Shown here: piece by piece, positions 1 to 17,333 of the stretch
How the letters are laid out: each line of letters opens with the position of its first letter
How positions within the stretch are numbered: the stretch's first letter is position 1
Assembly: GCA_029204225.1 (NCBI GenBank)
Contig: CM055102.1
Location: forward strand, 12,567,939-12,631,938
Origin: Diphasiastrum complanatum
Lineage: Eukaryota > Streptophyta > Lycopodiopsida > Lycopodiales > Lycopodiaceae
Direction of reading: 5' to 3'
DNA: 64,000 nucleotides
Translations under genes and position numbers: made by a program
The notes under the pieces: model-generated
The model's input: only the letters and a program-made list of their open reading frames with translations
What the model was told of the DNA's origin: nothing
Databases searched by the model: none

Positions 1-1640
1 GGGTACAAGTAGCAAGGTTGCTAAATCAATATGCTTCATGACTATAAAAAAAAGCATTGAAGCTTGGTGCATAGTTGCATATAATACGTATTTTATAGTA
101 ATATACCATATAATTAACGTATTATATAAATATGTATAATACAACGTATTATACATATTTGATCACTATATTCTAATTTTCAATAGTTTTACTCAAGAAC
201 AAAAATGAGATTATTTTATCTTAGTGTTCATCCCTTCAAACATAAACATAAGAACAAAATTCCAAAGAAAATCGTGGATCACATATGAATTATTTGATAA
301 AAACTTGTCAATTGTCAAAAGGTATAGGTACGGCTATCTATTAGCTATACGTATTTTTTAGCCAAAAAAATATAATACACATATTATATGGCACCGTATT
401 ATATGCTTGTATTATACGATGCAACTATGGTTTGGTGAAGCAACTAACTAGCAAATTGGAGTCAAACTCTAGAGCATAACTTATAAGTAGAACAAAGAAA
501 GTACCCTCCACCTCACCACTTATTGGAAGACAAATCTTAGGAAATTTTTATGATAGGGCATTCAATAAAAGAGTTGACATCACTAGGGCTACTATCTCAA
601 AGACCTTGAACATGGAATTTTCAAACAAAACATTGGAGAGTTGCTCACCACCCATCTATGAATATCATAGTGACTTGTTGTATCCAACTTTCTCCCCTGA
701 GCTAGACGAAGCAAAATCAGAAAGATCAAACGATGTAGGGGTCTTCCATGCAAGCTAGCTTAGACGAAAAAGAAAATGTGCTCAATGAATGTTTATGATG
801 CTCTCAAAATTATCAACTCCAATAAAACTTCTTACTAAGCTAGAACAATTCTTTTTCATCTTTCACCAATGCAATGGCTGGATCTATGGTGTGCTTGTGC
901 CACTATAAATAGCACCTTCCTAACTTTGTTAAAGTAAAAGCAAAAGGTTATATACTCCATTTACCATGTATAACGTCCTTGCACAAATCAGTTTCAAGTC
1001 TTCTATGCCCAATTAATGCTTGTACCTAATTGGTCCCTCAATTAAACCTATATCGAGCTAGGCCAAATAATCTAAACATTGCATATTATGTAGCTCTTTA
1101 ACCTTAAGGGTGTACCGTAATCTCTTTCAACTACAACCTCCCTTGTTGAGTAGGATTAGCCTACAACTAACCTTGCATTAGACGAGTCTAGTTGGTAATA
1201 GGCAATTGCTTGAATGAAACTCAAGATAACTTTGCATAGTTAATTGTTCAATCATAGCTTTAACTAGTCCATGAAAAATTAAAAATCAATGGACATGATG
1301 CATGAGAGTAGATTGCACCAAACTATCACTAAGTAGCTAAGGTTTATGATCACCTCAAGCACATTCGGGTGCGCACACACACACACACACACACAAACTA
1401 GGGAATTGGTTACATTGACTAATGCTCCTAGGTACTATATTGGGATCATGACCATAGATGATACATCAACTTACAACATATGGGAAGATTACGACGACAA
1501 ATTAAAAATATATTAGTTGTTAACTTTAGAAAAACTCAAGATAATTCATAGTTTAACTATAACTTGAATTGGAGTCCATGCAAAAAATTGCTAGTGAGGA
1601 CATTATGCATGAGAGTAGAATACACCTACCTATTACTTAT
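1..1640 (+). repeat. Module A, copy 0 (CKX 3'-flank repeat, partial)
   Basis: This is the downstream part of a repeat that recurs at 2610, 15677, about 36170 and 62767, where it always follows a CKX last exon. It is AT-rich, with many ACGTATTATA-type motifs near 80-420 and an AC dinucleotide run at about 1373-1395. At 1640/1641 it stops abruptly and continues directly into CKX intron 4, whereas in other copies it runs on into module B. The junction marks a deletion or recombination that removed everything between A and CKX exon 5. Apart from the ORF listed separately, no gene is visible here. Confidence 0.8.
480..788 (+). pseudogene. Unidentified 103-codon ORF of module A, with internal stop
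   Basis: One frame stays readable across module A and ends in the basic tail RRRRKCAQ in better copies. It contains the stretch SPPIYEYHSDLLYPTFSPEL. In this copy a TAG at 756-758 interrupts it just before the tail. The frame has no early ATG; the first in-frame Met is in NMEF. I do not recognise the family. It could be an exon remnant of a gene or transposon, or a frame that is open by chance. Versions without the stop are at 26502-26792 and 36655-36963. Confidence 0.3.
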
Positions 1641-2022
1641 CCAAACATTATCATACTCGTTGATGACAATTATTGATTGCAACCCTTCCTTTGCACTGTT
1701 ATATAGATGGGATTCCCGGATGTCTGCGGTGACACCTAGCGAAGACATCTTCTACGCAGTAGGACTAGTCGGATATGCATCACCACGCTCAGCTCCAACA
1801 GCAGAAATGTTAATGGATCAAAATAGCAAGATATTATATTTCTGTACAACAAAATCCATCAAGTACAAACAATATCTTCCACACTACGTCAATCAGGACG
1901 AATGGAGAACCCATTTTGACCGTTTGTGGTTTAGATTTTGTGGAAGAAAATTGAGGTACGATCCCAAAGCCATTCTCTCTCCTGGTCAAAGAATTTTTTG
2001 GAGGAGCAAAACTCTTTCCTAA
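1641..2022 (+). pseudogene. CKX: Cytokinin dehydrogenase, orphan exon 5 (CKX copy 0)
   Basis: Only the end of intron 4 (1641-1706) and exon 5 (1707-2022, 316 nt) of a CKX gene are present. The acceptor is TATAG at 1702-1706. The exon encodes the CKX C-terminal part: WDSRMSAVTPSEDIFY, the YLPHY substrate-domain motif and the terminal YDPKAILSPGQRIF motif typical of the family, then TAA at 2020-2022. Exon 5 itself has no frameshift. Exons 1-4 are absent, because the preceding sequence is module A. It cannot make a CKX protein: the FAD domain is missing. An AATAAA signal follows in the 3' flank, as in the other copies. Confidence 0.9.
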
Positions 2023-4260
2023 AGCAGAAAATCGTTCACCTCAAAGAAGTGATGTGAACAAGACGGGCTGCTGAGTCTTCTGTTGGGAAGCATAAGACTT
2101 AAATAAATGGTGAGCCTGAAATTGTGAATAGTTGATATTTGATAGGATACTCTTAAATAATGAGAACATGATTATGATGTACCTGTAAAGTAGTCTGCGA
2201 GCTCCAATCAGTCTATGCTTCTCTAGAGTTATGGGAAGAAGCCTGGAGCATTGATGCATTCTCCAGGTTGTCTACAAACTCACATGCAAGCACCATTTGT
2301 CATAAATGCAAAGCCTTATATAATATTCTTTCCTGTGAAGGGTAAAATGTGAAGTGTAAACTTACATGGGTGCCAATTGAGCTGGGTAAGAGACAATGTT
2401 TTGTCACTCTCACACGTGTTCAACACGTTGGGTAACTGTGTCTTGTCACTCATACATAGCTTAACTTGTTGACATCTTGGAGTCATGTGCTCTATGACGA
2501 TTAAACTCGATCACTTATTACTCAATGTACACCATGTATTTGTGCATAAAAAATGTCAGCACAAGTAACAATGAAGCTACATAACCATATCACTATCTAT
2601 AAAAGATGCGGGTACAAGTAGCAAGGTTGCTACTTAATCAATATGCTCCATGACTATAAAAAAAAAGCATTGAAGCTTGGTGCATAGTTGCATATAATAC
2701 GTATTTTATAATAATATACCATATAACAAACGTAGTATATAAATATGTACAATACAACATATTATACATTTTTTATCACTATATTATCATTTTCAATAGT
2801 TTAACTCAAGAACAAAAATGAGATTATTTTATCTTAGTATTCATCCCTTCAAACATAAACATAAGAACAAAATTCTAAAGAAAACCGTGGATCACATATG
2901 AATTATTTGATAAAAACTTGTCAATTGTCAAAAGGTACAGGTATGGCTATCTATTAGCTATACGTATTTTTTAGCCAAAAGAAGTATAATACACGTATTA
3001 ATGGCACCGTATTATATGCTTGTATTGTACGATGCAACTATGGTTTGGTGAAGCAACTACCTAGCAAATTGGAGTCAAACTCTAGAGCATAACTTATAAG
3101 TAGAACAAAGAAAGTACCCTCCACCTCACCACTTATTGGAAGACAAATCTTAGGAAATTCTTATGATAGGGCATTCAATAAAAGAGTTGACATCACTAGG
3201 ACTACTATCTCAAAGACCTTGAACATGGAATTTTCAAACAAAACATTGGAGAGTTGCTCACCACCCATCTATGAATATCATAGTGACTTGTTGTATCCAA
3301 CATTCTCCCCTGAGCTAGACGAAGCAAAATCAGAAAGAGCAAACGATGTAGGGGTCTTCCATGCAAGCTAGCTTAGACGAAGAAGAAAATGTGCTCAATG
3401 AATGTTTATGATGCTCTCAAAATTATCAACTCCATCAAAACTTCTTACTAAGCTAGAACAATTCTTTTTCATCTTTCATCAATGCAATGGCTGGATCTAT
3501 GGTGTGCTTGTGCCACTGTAAATAGCACCTTTCTAACTTTGTTAAAGTAAAAGCAAAAGGCTATATACTCCATTTACCATGTATAACGTCCTTGCACAAT
3601 TCATTTTCAAGTCTTCTATGCCCAATTAATGCTTGTACCTAATTGGTCCCTCAGTTAAACCTATATCGAGCTAGGCCAAACAATCTAAACATTGCATATT
3701 ATGTAGCTCTTTAACCTTAAGGGTGTGTACCATAATCTCGTTCAACTACAACCTCCCTTCTTGAGTAGGATTAGCCTACAACTAACCTTGCATTAGACGA
3801 GTCTAGTTGGTAGTAGGCAATTGCTTGAATGAAACTCAAGATAACTTTGCATAGTTAATTGTTCAATTATAGCTTTAGCTAGTCCATGAAAAATTAAAAA
3901 TCAATGGACATGATGCATGATAGTAGATTGCACCTAACTATCACTAAGTAGCTAAGGTTTACGATCACCTCAAGCACATGCGCGCGCGCGCGCACACACA
4001 CACACACAAACTAGGGAATTTGTTACATTGACTAATGCTTCTAGGTACTATCTTGGAATCATGACCACAGATGATACATCAACTTACAACATATGGGAAG
4101 ATTACGACGACAAGTTAAAAATATATTAGTTGTTAACTTTAGAAAAACTCAAGATAATTCATAGTTTAACTATAACTTGAATTGGAGTCCATGCAAAAAA
4201 TTGCTAGTGAGGACATTATGCATGAGAGTAGAATACACCTACTTATTACTTATAGGTAGA
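2023..4260 (+). repeat. Module A, copy 1 (CKX 3' flank)
   Basis: This starts directly after the exon-5 stop codon and includes the CKX 3' UTR, with AATAAA about 80 nt after the stop. From 2610 it repeats positions 1-1640 nearly base for base. It carries the 103-codon module-A frame with the same TAG interruption seen in copy 0, and an alternating GC/AC run at about 3980-4007. It ends where module B begins near 4269. No other gene is visible. Confidence 0.8.
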
Positions 4261-4268
4261 CAAGGGAT

Positions 4269-4720
4269 CACTACAACACTTGCCATGATTTCCAATGTGA
4301 AATCACACATTTAGGTTTTTTGAATCTACAAAGGTGCCACAAAACATGTCACAACAGGGTCGTCGAATTTTGACAACTATAAAACGTGTCGCAAAATGAT
4401 GCCTACGCCAACTAGCTCCGTAGGAGCCATCAGTAGGACACTGATCAAGGTTGTCCACATGAACATCACATTCTGAGGCCCATGTGGACGTTGCTATTCA
4501 ACGTCCATGTGGACGTCACAATCCAGCATCCAACTGTACATCGCATTCGACTACCAAAACCTAACGTGGAAGTCCATATGCACGAGTTAGTTCAACATGT
4601 TTTTGGTGCCTTGGACGTCAAAAAGTGACATGCAATACTAGTGTCAATTTTGACATCTATTACAGTTTTTGACGGATAAACAGAGTAGCACACCATGTGC
4701 TACTTTTTTGTTGGAGCATG
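4269..4720 (+). mobile_element. Module B, copy 1: CACTA-like terminal sequence
   Basis: The block begins CACTACAACACTTGCC. It contains repeated motifs related to GTCGCAAAATG, TTTTGAC and CCATGTGGACGT, and a short inverted pair, GTAGCACACCATGTGCTAC, near 4685-4705. CACTACAA starts and short subterminal repeats are typical of plant CACTA (EnSpm) elements. No matching TTGTAGTG end was found at a sensible distance, so this is a one-ended or decayed element. Copies lie at 17334, 37831 and, in part, 20691. Confidence 0.4.
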
Positions 4721-6330
4721 GATAGAAGAAACTCACAAAATGTGCAAAAAATTTACTCTCAAAATATCAAAACCCATCTCGATGCCCGTTCTGCATGAAC
4801 ATATCAAAACAATACAAGAATTAACGGTTAGGATTTAAGTTGAGTACATTCTCTATATTTATAGTGAACAACAAGTTTATATGTTTCAAAAGAATTGACT
4901 ATGGAGGATGACCCTCCCTTTTCAATTTATCGACTACTGGATCAAAGGATTTTCTAAATGCAAAGTCATATACCTCTTTAGTGGGGAGTCAATCGGCATC
5001 TATCCATACAATTTAGGACTAACACAAAAACCACTATTTTGAGACCATTCATGTTTTTAAATAGAAACTCTCCTCTTATAACTCATCTATTGATATTAAG
5101 AATGTATAACTAATAAGGTTAAAACTAATGTTGTTATCACATGATAATAATATATACTTCGAGACTATAGGAAATGATTATTTTTATTCCAATAAGGACA
5201 CAAAAATAAAAGTTGATCATGATGAGAACCTTATGTGGCAATATAATTCTTACCATCAAGAGTTGACCCTATCTACACAGGCTTCGCTTTATGGCATGCA
5301 TGCTCAGATTTCCTAAAGATGTTGGGCAAAGAACTTCATGCTGTGTGTACACATCATTAAACCAATAACATTGTCAAATTTAAAAGATTTTATGTTCTCA
5401 AGGATATTGCCCAAATACATATCTAAAGGGATGTAAAGCTCTAGTCATTAGAGTTTACCTGATGTAAAGACCTAAATTGAAGGTGTTATACCCTCAATGG
5501 GGTGGCTTAGAAGGTGTTTACTAAGAGTCAAGATATTCTGCAAACACCATGATAATCCTTTTAGTAGCCACCCTTTATGAGTTATTTTGATAAGCTTGTG
5601 CTCATGCTACTATTCAATGTCACTAGGTATGGATATCATTTGTAATGAATACCTAGAATGAGTTACTTTTATGATTGTGTGCTAATGTCACAATATGCAT
5701 ATCATTTCTTAATTGTAGCTTTGGCATAATATGCTAGAATAGAAAAAATGCTTGTTAGTCATAATGGATATCCTATATATAACTTGTCCATTGCGCAAGA
5801 CATTTTATAAATAAGTTGTCCATTTTGCATGCAAAATTATTTATCTAAAAATAAGTAATCTATTAATAGCCTTTTTTTCATACTAATGGATAGCCTATAA
5901 ATAAAAGGGTGTATTCTTAGCCCATGACTGAAAATATATGCAGAGGCCCCACTCTCATCTAATGGTGTAGCAAGTACCGATCAAACAAAAGAGAAGATTA
6001 TGCAACTGTTATACCTTGCTATTGGATTTAGTTTCAGCTATGGTGATATTCTGTTAACTATCTGTTTTTTTTTGCAGATCTGCATTAGTAGCTCCTCCTA
6101 GGAATGTCATTGGCCACAATATTGACTTGCAAATCCACTGAGCGTATCATGATGAACAATAGGATTTCAAATGTAAAGTGTAAAATAGCAGAGTCTTTGA
6201 TGGTGGACATTCAAAAAATTTTAGATAAGCCTTTTAGTTCAGGGTGCTTGTGATTTTGCGGGTATTAGCAGGGAAGCATATGCAACAATATTTAAACTAA
6301 TTAGAGAAGCTTTTAAAATGATAAAGCTTT
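4721..6330 (+). pseudogene. Module C, copy 1: truncated transposon-like gene
   Basis: This holds the 5' non-coding part and the first recognisable exon of the C gene. Relative to the copy at 17.8-18.5 kb it has lost about 280 bp near 5150. The exon starts at 6078 after a poly-T/GCAG acceptor and reads as far as the SLMVD region, but the sequence jumps near 6316 from GAGAAGCTTTT to the short leader of module D. All exons carrying the CxxC and SQGMEKSH motifs are therefore missing. A 62-codon frame at 5128-5316 (WQYNSYHQ) is also seen in the 38.7-kb copy; its role is unknown. Confidence 0.55.
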
Positions 6331-6346
6331 AACTGCCATTATCAAA

Positions 6347-7460
6347 ATGGAGAACCACGTAAGACTTATTCAAGAGAAGGTTGACAAGATGAATTTTAAA
6401 CGAGCTGCTAATAAACAAGAAAAAGCCATCCAAGAGTCCCCAAGGCAATTGGAGGAAACAACGAAGGACCTACAAAAAGTTTTGGACAAAGTGAACCAAC
6501 TATGGAGCACTGCGTGGAAGGCCCAAGCAGAAAATTTTGAACGACAGCCAAAGGACAAAGATGGAGATGATGACGTTGTAGGACACGACGAATCAATGTA
6601 CCAGTTGGATGGTAGTTTGGGATCGGATGGGAAGGAGACCAAAGCCGCTTTTGAAAGTGATCTCTCAACCCCCCAATCTAGCTATAGAACTTCTCATTTT
6701 TCAATATTGGAATTCTCTCAAACCTTCATGCCCACGCACCATGTTCCCCAGCCATCACTCCCCCATCCCTACCTGAGTCAACCCTTGAGACCACACGAAG
6801 GACCTCCTGAGATGTACAAAGCCCGACGAGACGAGTTTATTAAAAAAATTAACTCTCCCGATGCCATGTATAACCTCGTCAAGATCCTATCCTTGGACAA
6901 CCCACCAAATTCATGCCATCCTCACCCGATCACAACCCACTTGACCTACCCAAAACCAATGTTGACACCGAAGAGTTTGATGACCCCCAAGTTATGATAC
7001 CAACTTCTAGAAGCTTACGCTGCCACCTACAGGTTTCAATGCAAGTGAAGTTGAGCCCTCAACTAGTGAAAGGAATAGAAAGGAAGACAAATGTACCAAG
7101 GCCCTTGATGAATATTTGGCAAGACTCCCACTAAAGCTAAAGACGACCTAGCAGATCGAGCCAAAATCCAAGATGGCCGATACTATAGAGTCCGAGAAAT
7201 TCGGAAGGAAATACCCTCGAAGCATGAGGGGCAAAAAATATGACCTGGACCAAAGCAAGTATTCCTCAAGGTTAGACATTATTGTAGCCCAACAGCCGCA
7301 GCCAGAATGGAAAAACAAAATCCTAAAGGACAATAGGAGGCTACAAGAATACCTGTGGGACCATCCTGGAAAAGAGTCAATCCATTCTACATGCCCATCA
7401 AAAGAAGAGATCCATTGCCAACAGAGCGACCAAGGGACAAAGCGATCAATTGGCCAGTAA
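6347..7460 (+). pseudogene. Module D, copy 1: coiled-coil, gag-like ORF (broken)
   Basis: A 216-codon frame (6347-6997) starts MENHVRLIQEKVDKMN. Residues 1-65 are a charged, heptad-like coiled coil rich in Lys, Glu and Gln. An acidic segment (KDKDGDDD), a Pro/His/Ser-rich linker and MYKARRDEFIKK follow. A one-base loss at about 6885, compared with 30.9 kb, shifts the frame. The older frame resumes at 6913-7134, and another piece (7173-7460) contains MADTIESEKFGRKYPRS. The composition suits a retroelement structural (gag-like) protein or a post-integrase ORF. No CCHC knuckle or catalytic motif is visible. Five copies occur in the window. Confidence 0.5.
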
Positions 7461-9590
7461 TTCTAGGGATTTCGGAAAACTCATCGTATAATGAGTTGAG
7501 GCTGCAGCTACTAGACTTTGGAGTCTAGTGATGACATATGCATTTGAGAGAGTGCTGATTATTGCCGATCCTTGGCATTTCTTATGAATCAAGAATGCTT
7601 TTGGGATCGTGGCTTACATCCACATAGGTAGCCCTCTTGCTTATCTTGATTGAATAGAAGATCCTCCATGAGTATTGGCAATTCTTGAGCTTCTTAATGA
7701 TAGTGGCTTCTTGTGTGATGTTTTTTACAATCTTGCACTTCCATTCTCCATATGTGGTTGTGGATTTAGATTAGTTTCTTGCTTTCTTCTAGATGCATTA
7801 TGAATTAGAGTGGATTAGCTTTCTCGTTTGCAGAATAGTGTAGAATCAAGCATTCAAGTAAACTAAATAGGTTGAAATTGTGGCATAGATCTTGCAGATT
7901 CCTTTACATTTTAGTTCTTGATGTTCTTGGGTTGTCCAAGAATCAAGACATGAGTGTTTCTTGATACAAGTAGAAGTATGAATCTGATAGGTGTTCAATC
8001 GAGCTGCATTCTGATCCTAGTTGAGCATCATGACTTGCATGTCTTCAAGCAACGTGAGTATAGTTCAAGCATGAAGGAGGTCCGTGTATCCACTGACAAT
8101 CTAGATAATCTATACTACAACGCCAAACCTTCTGCCCGATTGGGTAATGAACCAAGAATAATAAGTCATTGATACCCGTGAAGCCTCGTAATGGGCAGAA
8201 ATTGAAACGCCAAGTAACAAGGTGCCAAACTGTAATAGTTAAGTAAGGATTTACTGACTGATAAAGAGAATCAGTGAACACTTTAGGGATGTCATATAGT
8301 TTTCTAGTCAAGCATCTTGGTGTCACTAGTTGATAGGGCCAATTTTTGCATTAGAGGTCAAATAGTCACAGCCCAATTATTGAAATTCATTTTTTAACAC
8401 TTCATTTTAACTTTATAGGTTTTTTAAATGACTCAAAATCAATTGAGTTTAGTTATAAATTTGAGAGTTTAAGGTTTTATTTTAACCTTTTACCGATTTC
8501 ATAATAATTTTGTGGATTTTTCATAAGATTAGTTTCAAACTTTTTAACACCAATGGTATGAAATCACCCAAATAGCTCAACTACATTAGCTTACAAGTAT
8601 CAAGGCAAAGCTAAAAGCGAGGATAGTGTAACATTATGCTTGTAGGGAAAACATGAAACTTCTCCACATGTCACTTGGGGAGGCTTCTAATCTTTCGTGG
8701 AATTGTATTATCACCTTCGATAGTTTCTTACTATTAGTAGCTGATATTTAAAATTGTTTCTACTGTCGAGTCTCGAGTAGTCACTAGTGAGAAAGAATTG
8801 GCTATTAATTCTAAATATGTACATATGAGGATTTCTTTGACTCTTCACACTTGCTCCAGTCATCAATCATGGAACTAGTGACTGTTGCACCGACGATCTG
8901 ATTTGCTGCATATATTATCACTATTAATCTGCATATTTAGAATTCTTTCGCCTCTCGAGTCGTGATAAAGAATTGGAGCATTGTCAATTACAGGTGACGC
9001 ATTCGCTATTAATTCTAAATATGTACATATGAGGATTTCTTTGACTCTTCACACTTGTTCCAGTCATCAATAATGGAAATAGTGACCTCAATAATGGAAA
9101 TAGTGACCTGACGATCCGATTTGCAGCATAAGATCTCCTTTGATTGTAGGCCGGCTGGAGCAGCCTTCAAAGTTCAAAGGATTGTCTAAATCTTGCTTGC
9201 TCCTGTATCAATGGATTTGATACAAGTTGCAGTGTCTAAATCTTGCTTGCTCCTGTCGTCAATGGATTAAAGATTTGATACAAGTTGCAGTTTCCCATGA
9301 TGATGCAGCTCTATGCATGCATCGTAGGCTCGTAGCTGCACGGAAATTGAAATAGCCGAGCTTAGAAACTAGTGTTTGCTCGGTCTCCATCACAGATAAC
9401 AAGTTTCTGAGGTTCTCATGTGTGTCAGAGGCCGGGACTTTCAGGATTCGTATCTTTTGATGTTGAGGGTGGAGATTGGGTATAGCTGGGAACTTTAGAA
9501 GTTGGAAATTTGAACTTTGAATCTCCACATGGATCTAGAAAGATACGGCCTGCTGATTAAGGCGTGCACTCCATGTGCACCTGCACTCCC
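7461..9590 (+). repeat. Module E, copy 1: LTR-like repeat plus CKX upstream region
   Basis: Non-coding sequence follows D and recurs at 22764, 31356, 43190, 48958 and 54172. In better copies (43.4 kb) it contains TATTTAAG followed by a GC hairpin, as in an LTR. Here those bases are deleted near 7642. The right part (8700-9590) includes an internal duplication of about 65 bp (8802-8866 and 9005-9070) and a 20-bp tandem duplication at about 9071-9110. It leads into the CKX promoter. I could not fix LTR ends or a primer-binding site. Confidence 0.45.
9259..9528 (-). other. Unassigned minus-strand ORF, 89 codons
   Basis: The frame begins MEIQSSNFQLLKF and continues through KIRILKVPASDTHENLRN. 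It lies antisense to the region just upstream of the CKX promoter. In the homologous block at about 55.6 kb a base change introduces a stop within the same frame, so it is not conserved between copies. No family is recognised and no initiation context or splice sites support it. It may be chance. Confidence 0.15.
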
Positions 9591-9890
9591 GGCCCTACTC
9601 CATCCAGTGATAGCCCTACTGCATCCAATGATAATATATGGGATTAAGAAAAAAACAAAAGATATATTTCCTTGGATGTAATGGGGCCTGTGCGACAGAG
9701 GCAGTCTCTAATGAGATCCCAGCCGGCCAGGTCCATGCGTGGTAGGCCTCGTATATTCCAATTTCGCAGTGCTCCACCAAAGTCCACAAAAGACTACAGT
9801 TGAGTGTCCTCTATATATCTTGCTGAACTGTTGCGATCCTTAACACCACCAACGGAATATGCGTTTGAGGAGAGAGCGAGATCGAGATCG

Positions 9891-9930
<40 letters not shown>

Positions 9931-10529
9931 GCAGCTGATCTTTGGCTTAGTTTACGCTTTCACTGTGATACACAGTTCAATTGTAGTAGTTGGGATCGTT
10001 TATATGCATAGTACATATAAAACCACTTCTCCTATGTCAGAACTGAATGTGCTGATCTTTTTTCTTATTTCTAGAAAGCTCAAAGATGTGGCCAAACTTG
10101 TAATCTCTACATAGTAAACTCTCTAGCTACTTCTTTACAAGACATTTGCTCCTGAACTATCCCCATTTGAAAATGTTGCAGTTTCCTTGTGTGCATCTCA
10201 GTTAGGATTCTCTTGAGATATTAAGATAAAGAGATTGCATTATAATTTGAATAACCTCACAATTGATTTTGCGTAATTAACATCATTGTTTTGAACAGCT
10301 TCTAGTGGTTACTTCCCCAATACGAGTAGAGAGGTCTGACCAACACTGCTATAGAATGTCCTCAAGCCAATTGAATAACGCTTCTCGTAGATGGGATTGA
10401 TCAGCTCAATGTAGTCAACGCTTTCGATGCATGTTAGGACTTTCGACACATAGAGTAGCGCTTTGCAGCATCGGTCCAGAATTAGTATAACCCAACAGTT
10501 GTTCCGTATTCGATCAATCGAAAGGAGCT
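9591..10529 (+). promoter_or_regulatory. CKX copy 1 promoter and 5' UTR
   Basis: This stretch is shared with the sequence before CKX copies 2 (24184-25071) and 4 (about 55900-56887), so it is the native 5' flank. A TATA-like TATATATC lies at 9812-9819 and a second candidate, ATATAAAA, near 10015. A (GA) run occupies 9894-9928 and is the main length difference between copies. The start ATG at 10530 follows GGAGCT and opens a frame with a hydrophobic signal-like N-terminus. The transcription start is not visible. Confidence 0.55.
9894..9928. repeat. (GA)n microsatellite in the CKX 5' region
   Basis: About 17 GA units lie 75 bp downstream of the TATATATC motif, so they would fall within the 5' UTR if that TATA box is used. 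The run is of similar length in copy 4 (56244-56284, ending imperfectly), but copy 2 keeps only about nine bases (24469-24477). Confidence 0.9.
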
Positions 10530-15088
<4,559 letters not shown>

Positions 15089-17333
15089 ATCAGATAATGG
15101 TTCACCTCAAAGAAGTGATGTGAACAAGATGGGCTGCTGAGTCTTATGTTGGGAAGCATAAGACTTAAATAAATGGTGAGCCTAAAACTGTGAATAGTTG
15201 ATATTTGATAGGATACTCTTAAATAATGAGAACAGGATTATGATGTACCTGTAAAGTTAGTCTGTGAGCTCCGATCAGTCTTTGTTCCTCTAGAGTTATG
15301 GGACAAAGCCTGGAGCATTGATGCATTCTCCAGGTTGTCTACAAACTCACATGCAAGCACAATTTGTCATAAATGCGAAGGCTTATATAATATTCTCTCC
15401 CATGAAGGGTAAAATGTGAAGTGTAAACTTATATGGGTGCCAATTGAGCTGGGTAAGAGACAGTGTTTTGTCACTCTCACATGTGTTCAACACGTTGGGT
15501 AACTGTGTCTTGTCACTCATACATAGCTTGACTTGTTGACATCTTGGAGTCAAGTGCTCTATGACGATTAAACTCGATCACTTATTACTCAATGTACACC
15601 ATATATTTGTGCATAAAAAATGTCAGCACAAGTAACAAGGAACCTACATAACCATATCACTATCTACAAAAGATGCGGGTACAAGTAGCAAGGTTGCTAC
15701 TTAATCAATATGCTCCATGACTATAAAAAAAAAGCATTGAAGCTTGGTGCATAGTTGCATATAATACGTATTTTATAGTAATATACCATATAATTAACGT
15801 GTTATATAAATATGTATAATCCAACGTATTATACATATTTGATCACTATATTATAATTTTCAATAGTCTTACTCAAAAACAAAAATGAGATTATTTTATC
15901 TTAGTGTTCATCCCTTCAAACATAAACTTAAGAAAAAAATTCTAAAGAAAACCGTGGATCACATATGAATTATTTGATAAAAACTTGTCAATTGTCAAAA
16001 GGTACAGGTAGGGCTATTTATTAGCTATAGGTATTTTTTATCCAAAAAAAGTATAATACATGTATTATATGGCACCGTATTATATGCTTGTATTATACGA
16101 TGCAACTATGGTTTGGTGAAGCAACTAACTAGCAAATTGGAGTCAAACTCTAGAGCATAACTTATAAGTAGAACAAAGAAAGTACCCTCCACCTCACCAC
16201 TTATTGGAAGACAAATCTTAGGAAATTTTTATGATAGGGCATTCAATAAAAGAGTTGACATCACTAGGGCTACTATCTCAAAGACCTTGAACATGGAATT
16301 TTCAAACAAAACATTGGAGAGTTGCTCACCACCCATCTATGAATATCATAGTGACTTGTTGTATCCAACTTTCTCCCCTGAGCTAGACGAAGCAAAATCA
16401 GAAAGAGCAAACGATGTAGGGGTCTTCCATGCAAGCTAAGTTAGACCAAGAAGAAAATGTGCTCAATGAATGTTTATGATGCTCTCAAAATGATCAACTC
16501 CAACAAAACTTCTTACTAAGCTAGAACAATTCTTTTTCATCTTTCATCAATGCAATGGCTGGATCTATGGTGTGCTTGTGCCACTGTAAATAGCACCTTC
16601 CTAACTTTGTTAAAGTAAAAGCAAAAGGTTATATACTCCATTTACCGTGTATAACATCCTTGCACAATTCATTTTCAAGTCTTCTATGCCCAATTGATGC
16701 TTGTACCTAATTGGTCCCTCAGTTAAACCTATATCGAGCTAGGCCAAATAATCTAAACATTGCATATTATGTAGCTCTTTAACCTTAAGGGTGTACAATA
16801 ATCTCATTCAACTACAACCTCCCTTGTTGAGTAGGATTAGCCTACAACTAACCTTGCATTAGACGAGTCTAGTTAGTAATAGGCAATTGCTTGAATGAAA
16901 CTCAAGATAACTTTGCATAGTTAATTGTTCAATCATAGCTTTAGCTAGTCCATGAAAAATTAAAAATCAATGGACATGATGCATGAGAGTAGATTGCACC
17001 AAACTATCACTAAGTAGCTAAGGTTTATGATCACCTCAAGCACATGCGCGCGCACACACACACACACACACACAAACTAGGGAATTGGTTACATTGACTA
17101 ATGCTCCTAGGTACTATCTTGGGATCATGACCACAGATGATACATCAACTTACAACATATGGGAAGATTACGACGATAAATTAAAAATACATTAGTTGTT
17201 AACTTTAGAAAAACTCAAGATAATTCATAGTTTAACTATAACTTGAATTGGAGTCCATGCAAAAAATTGCTAGTGAGGACATTATGCATGAGAGTAGAAT
17301 ACACCTACCTATTACTTATAGTTAGACAAGGGA
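15089..17333 (+). repeat. Module A, copy 2 (CKX copy 1 3' flank)
   Basis: Full-length module A follows the intact CKX directly. The AT-rich ACGTATTATA section starts at 15677, and a GCGC/ACAC run lies at about 17044-17074. The 103-codon frame is present but ends early at a TAA (GCAAGCTAAG) near 16436. Module B starts at the CACTACAACACTCGCC just downstream. Nothing else was recognised. Confidence 0.8.
15168..15173 (+). terminator. CKX poly(A) signal AATAAA
   Basis: AATAAA lies 80 nt after the stop codon of the intact CKX, in CTTAAATAAATGGTG. The same hexamer sits at the matching place behind the other complete exon-5 copies. The cleavage site is not determined. Confidence 0.5.

Noticed and set aside
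6370-6642. Minus-strand frames antisense to module D (90 and 86 codons, recurring in every D copy)
   Set aside because: They are shadows of the plus-strand coiled-coil frame, kept open by its codon composition.
8322-8345. TTGGTGTCACTAGTTGATAG in module E as a tRNA-Met primer-binding site
   Set aside because: It resembles TGGTATCAGAGC only loosely and does not sit next to a defined LTR end.
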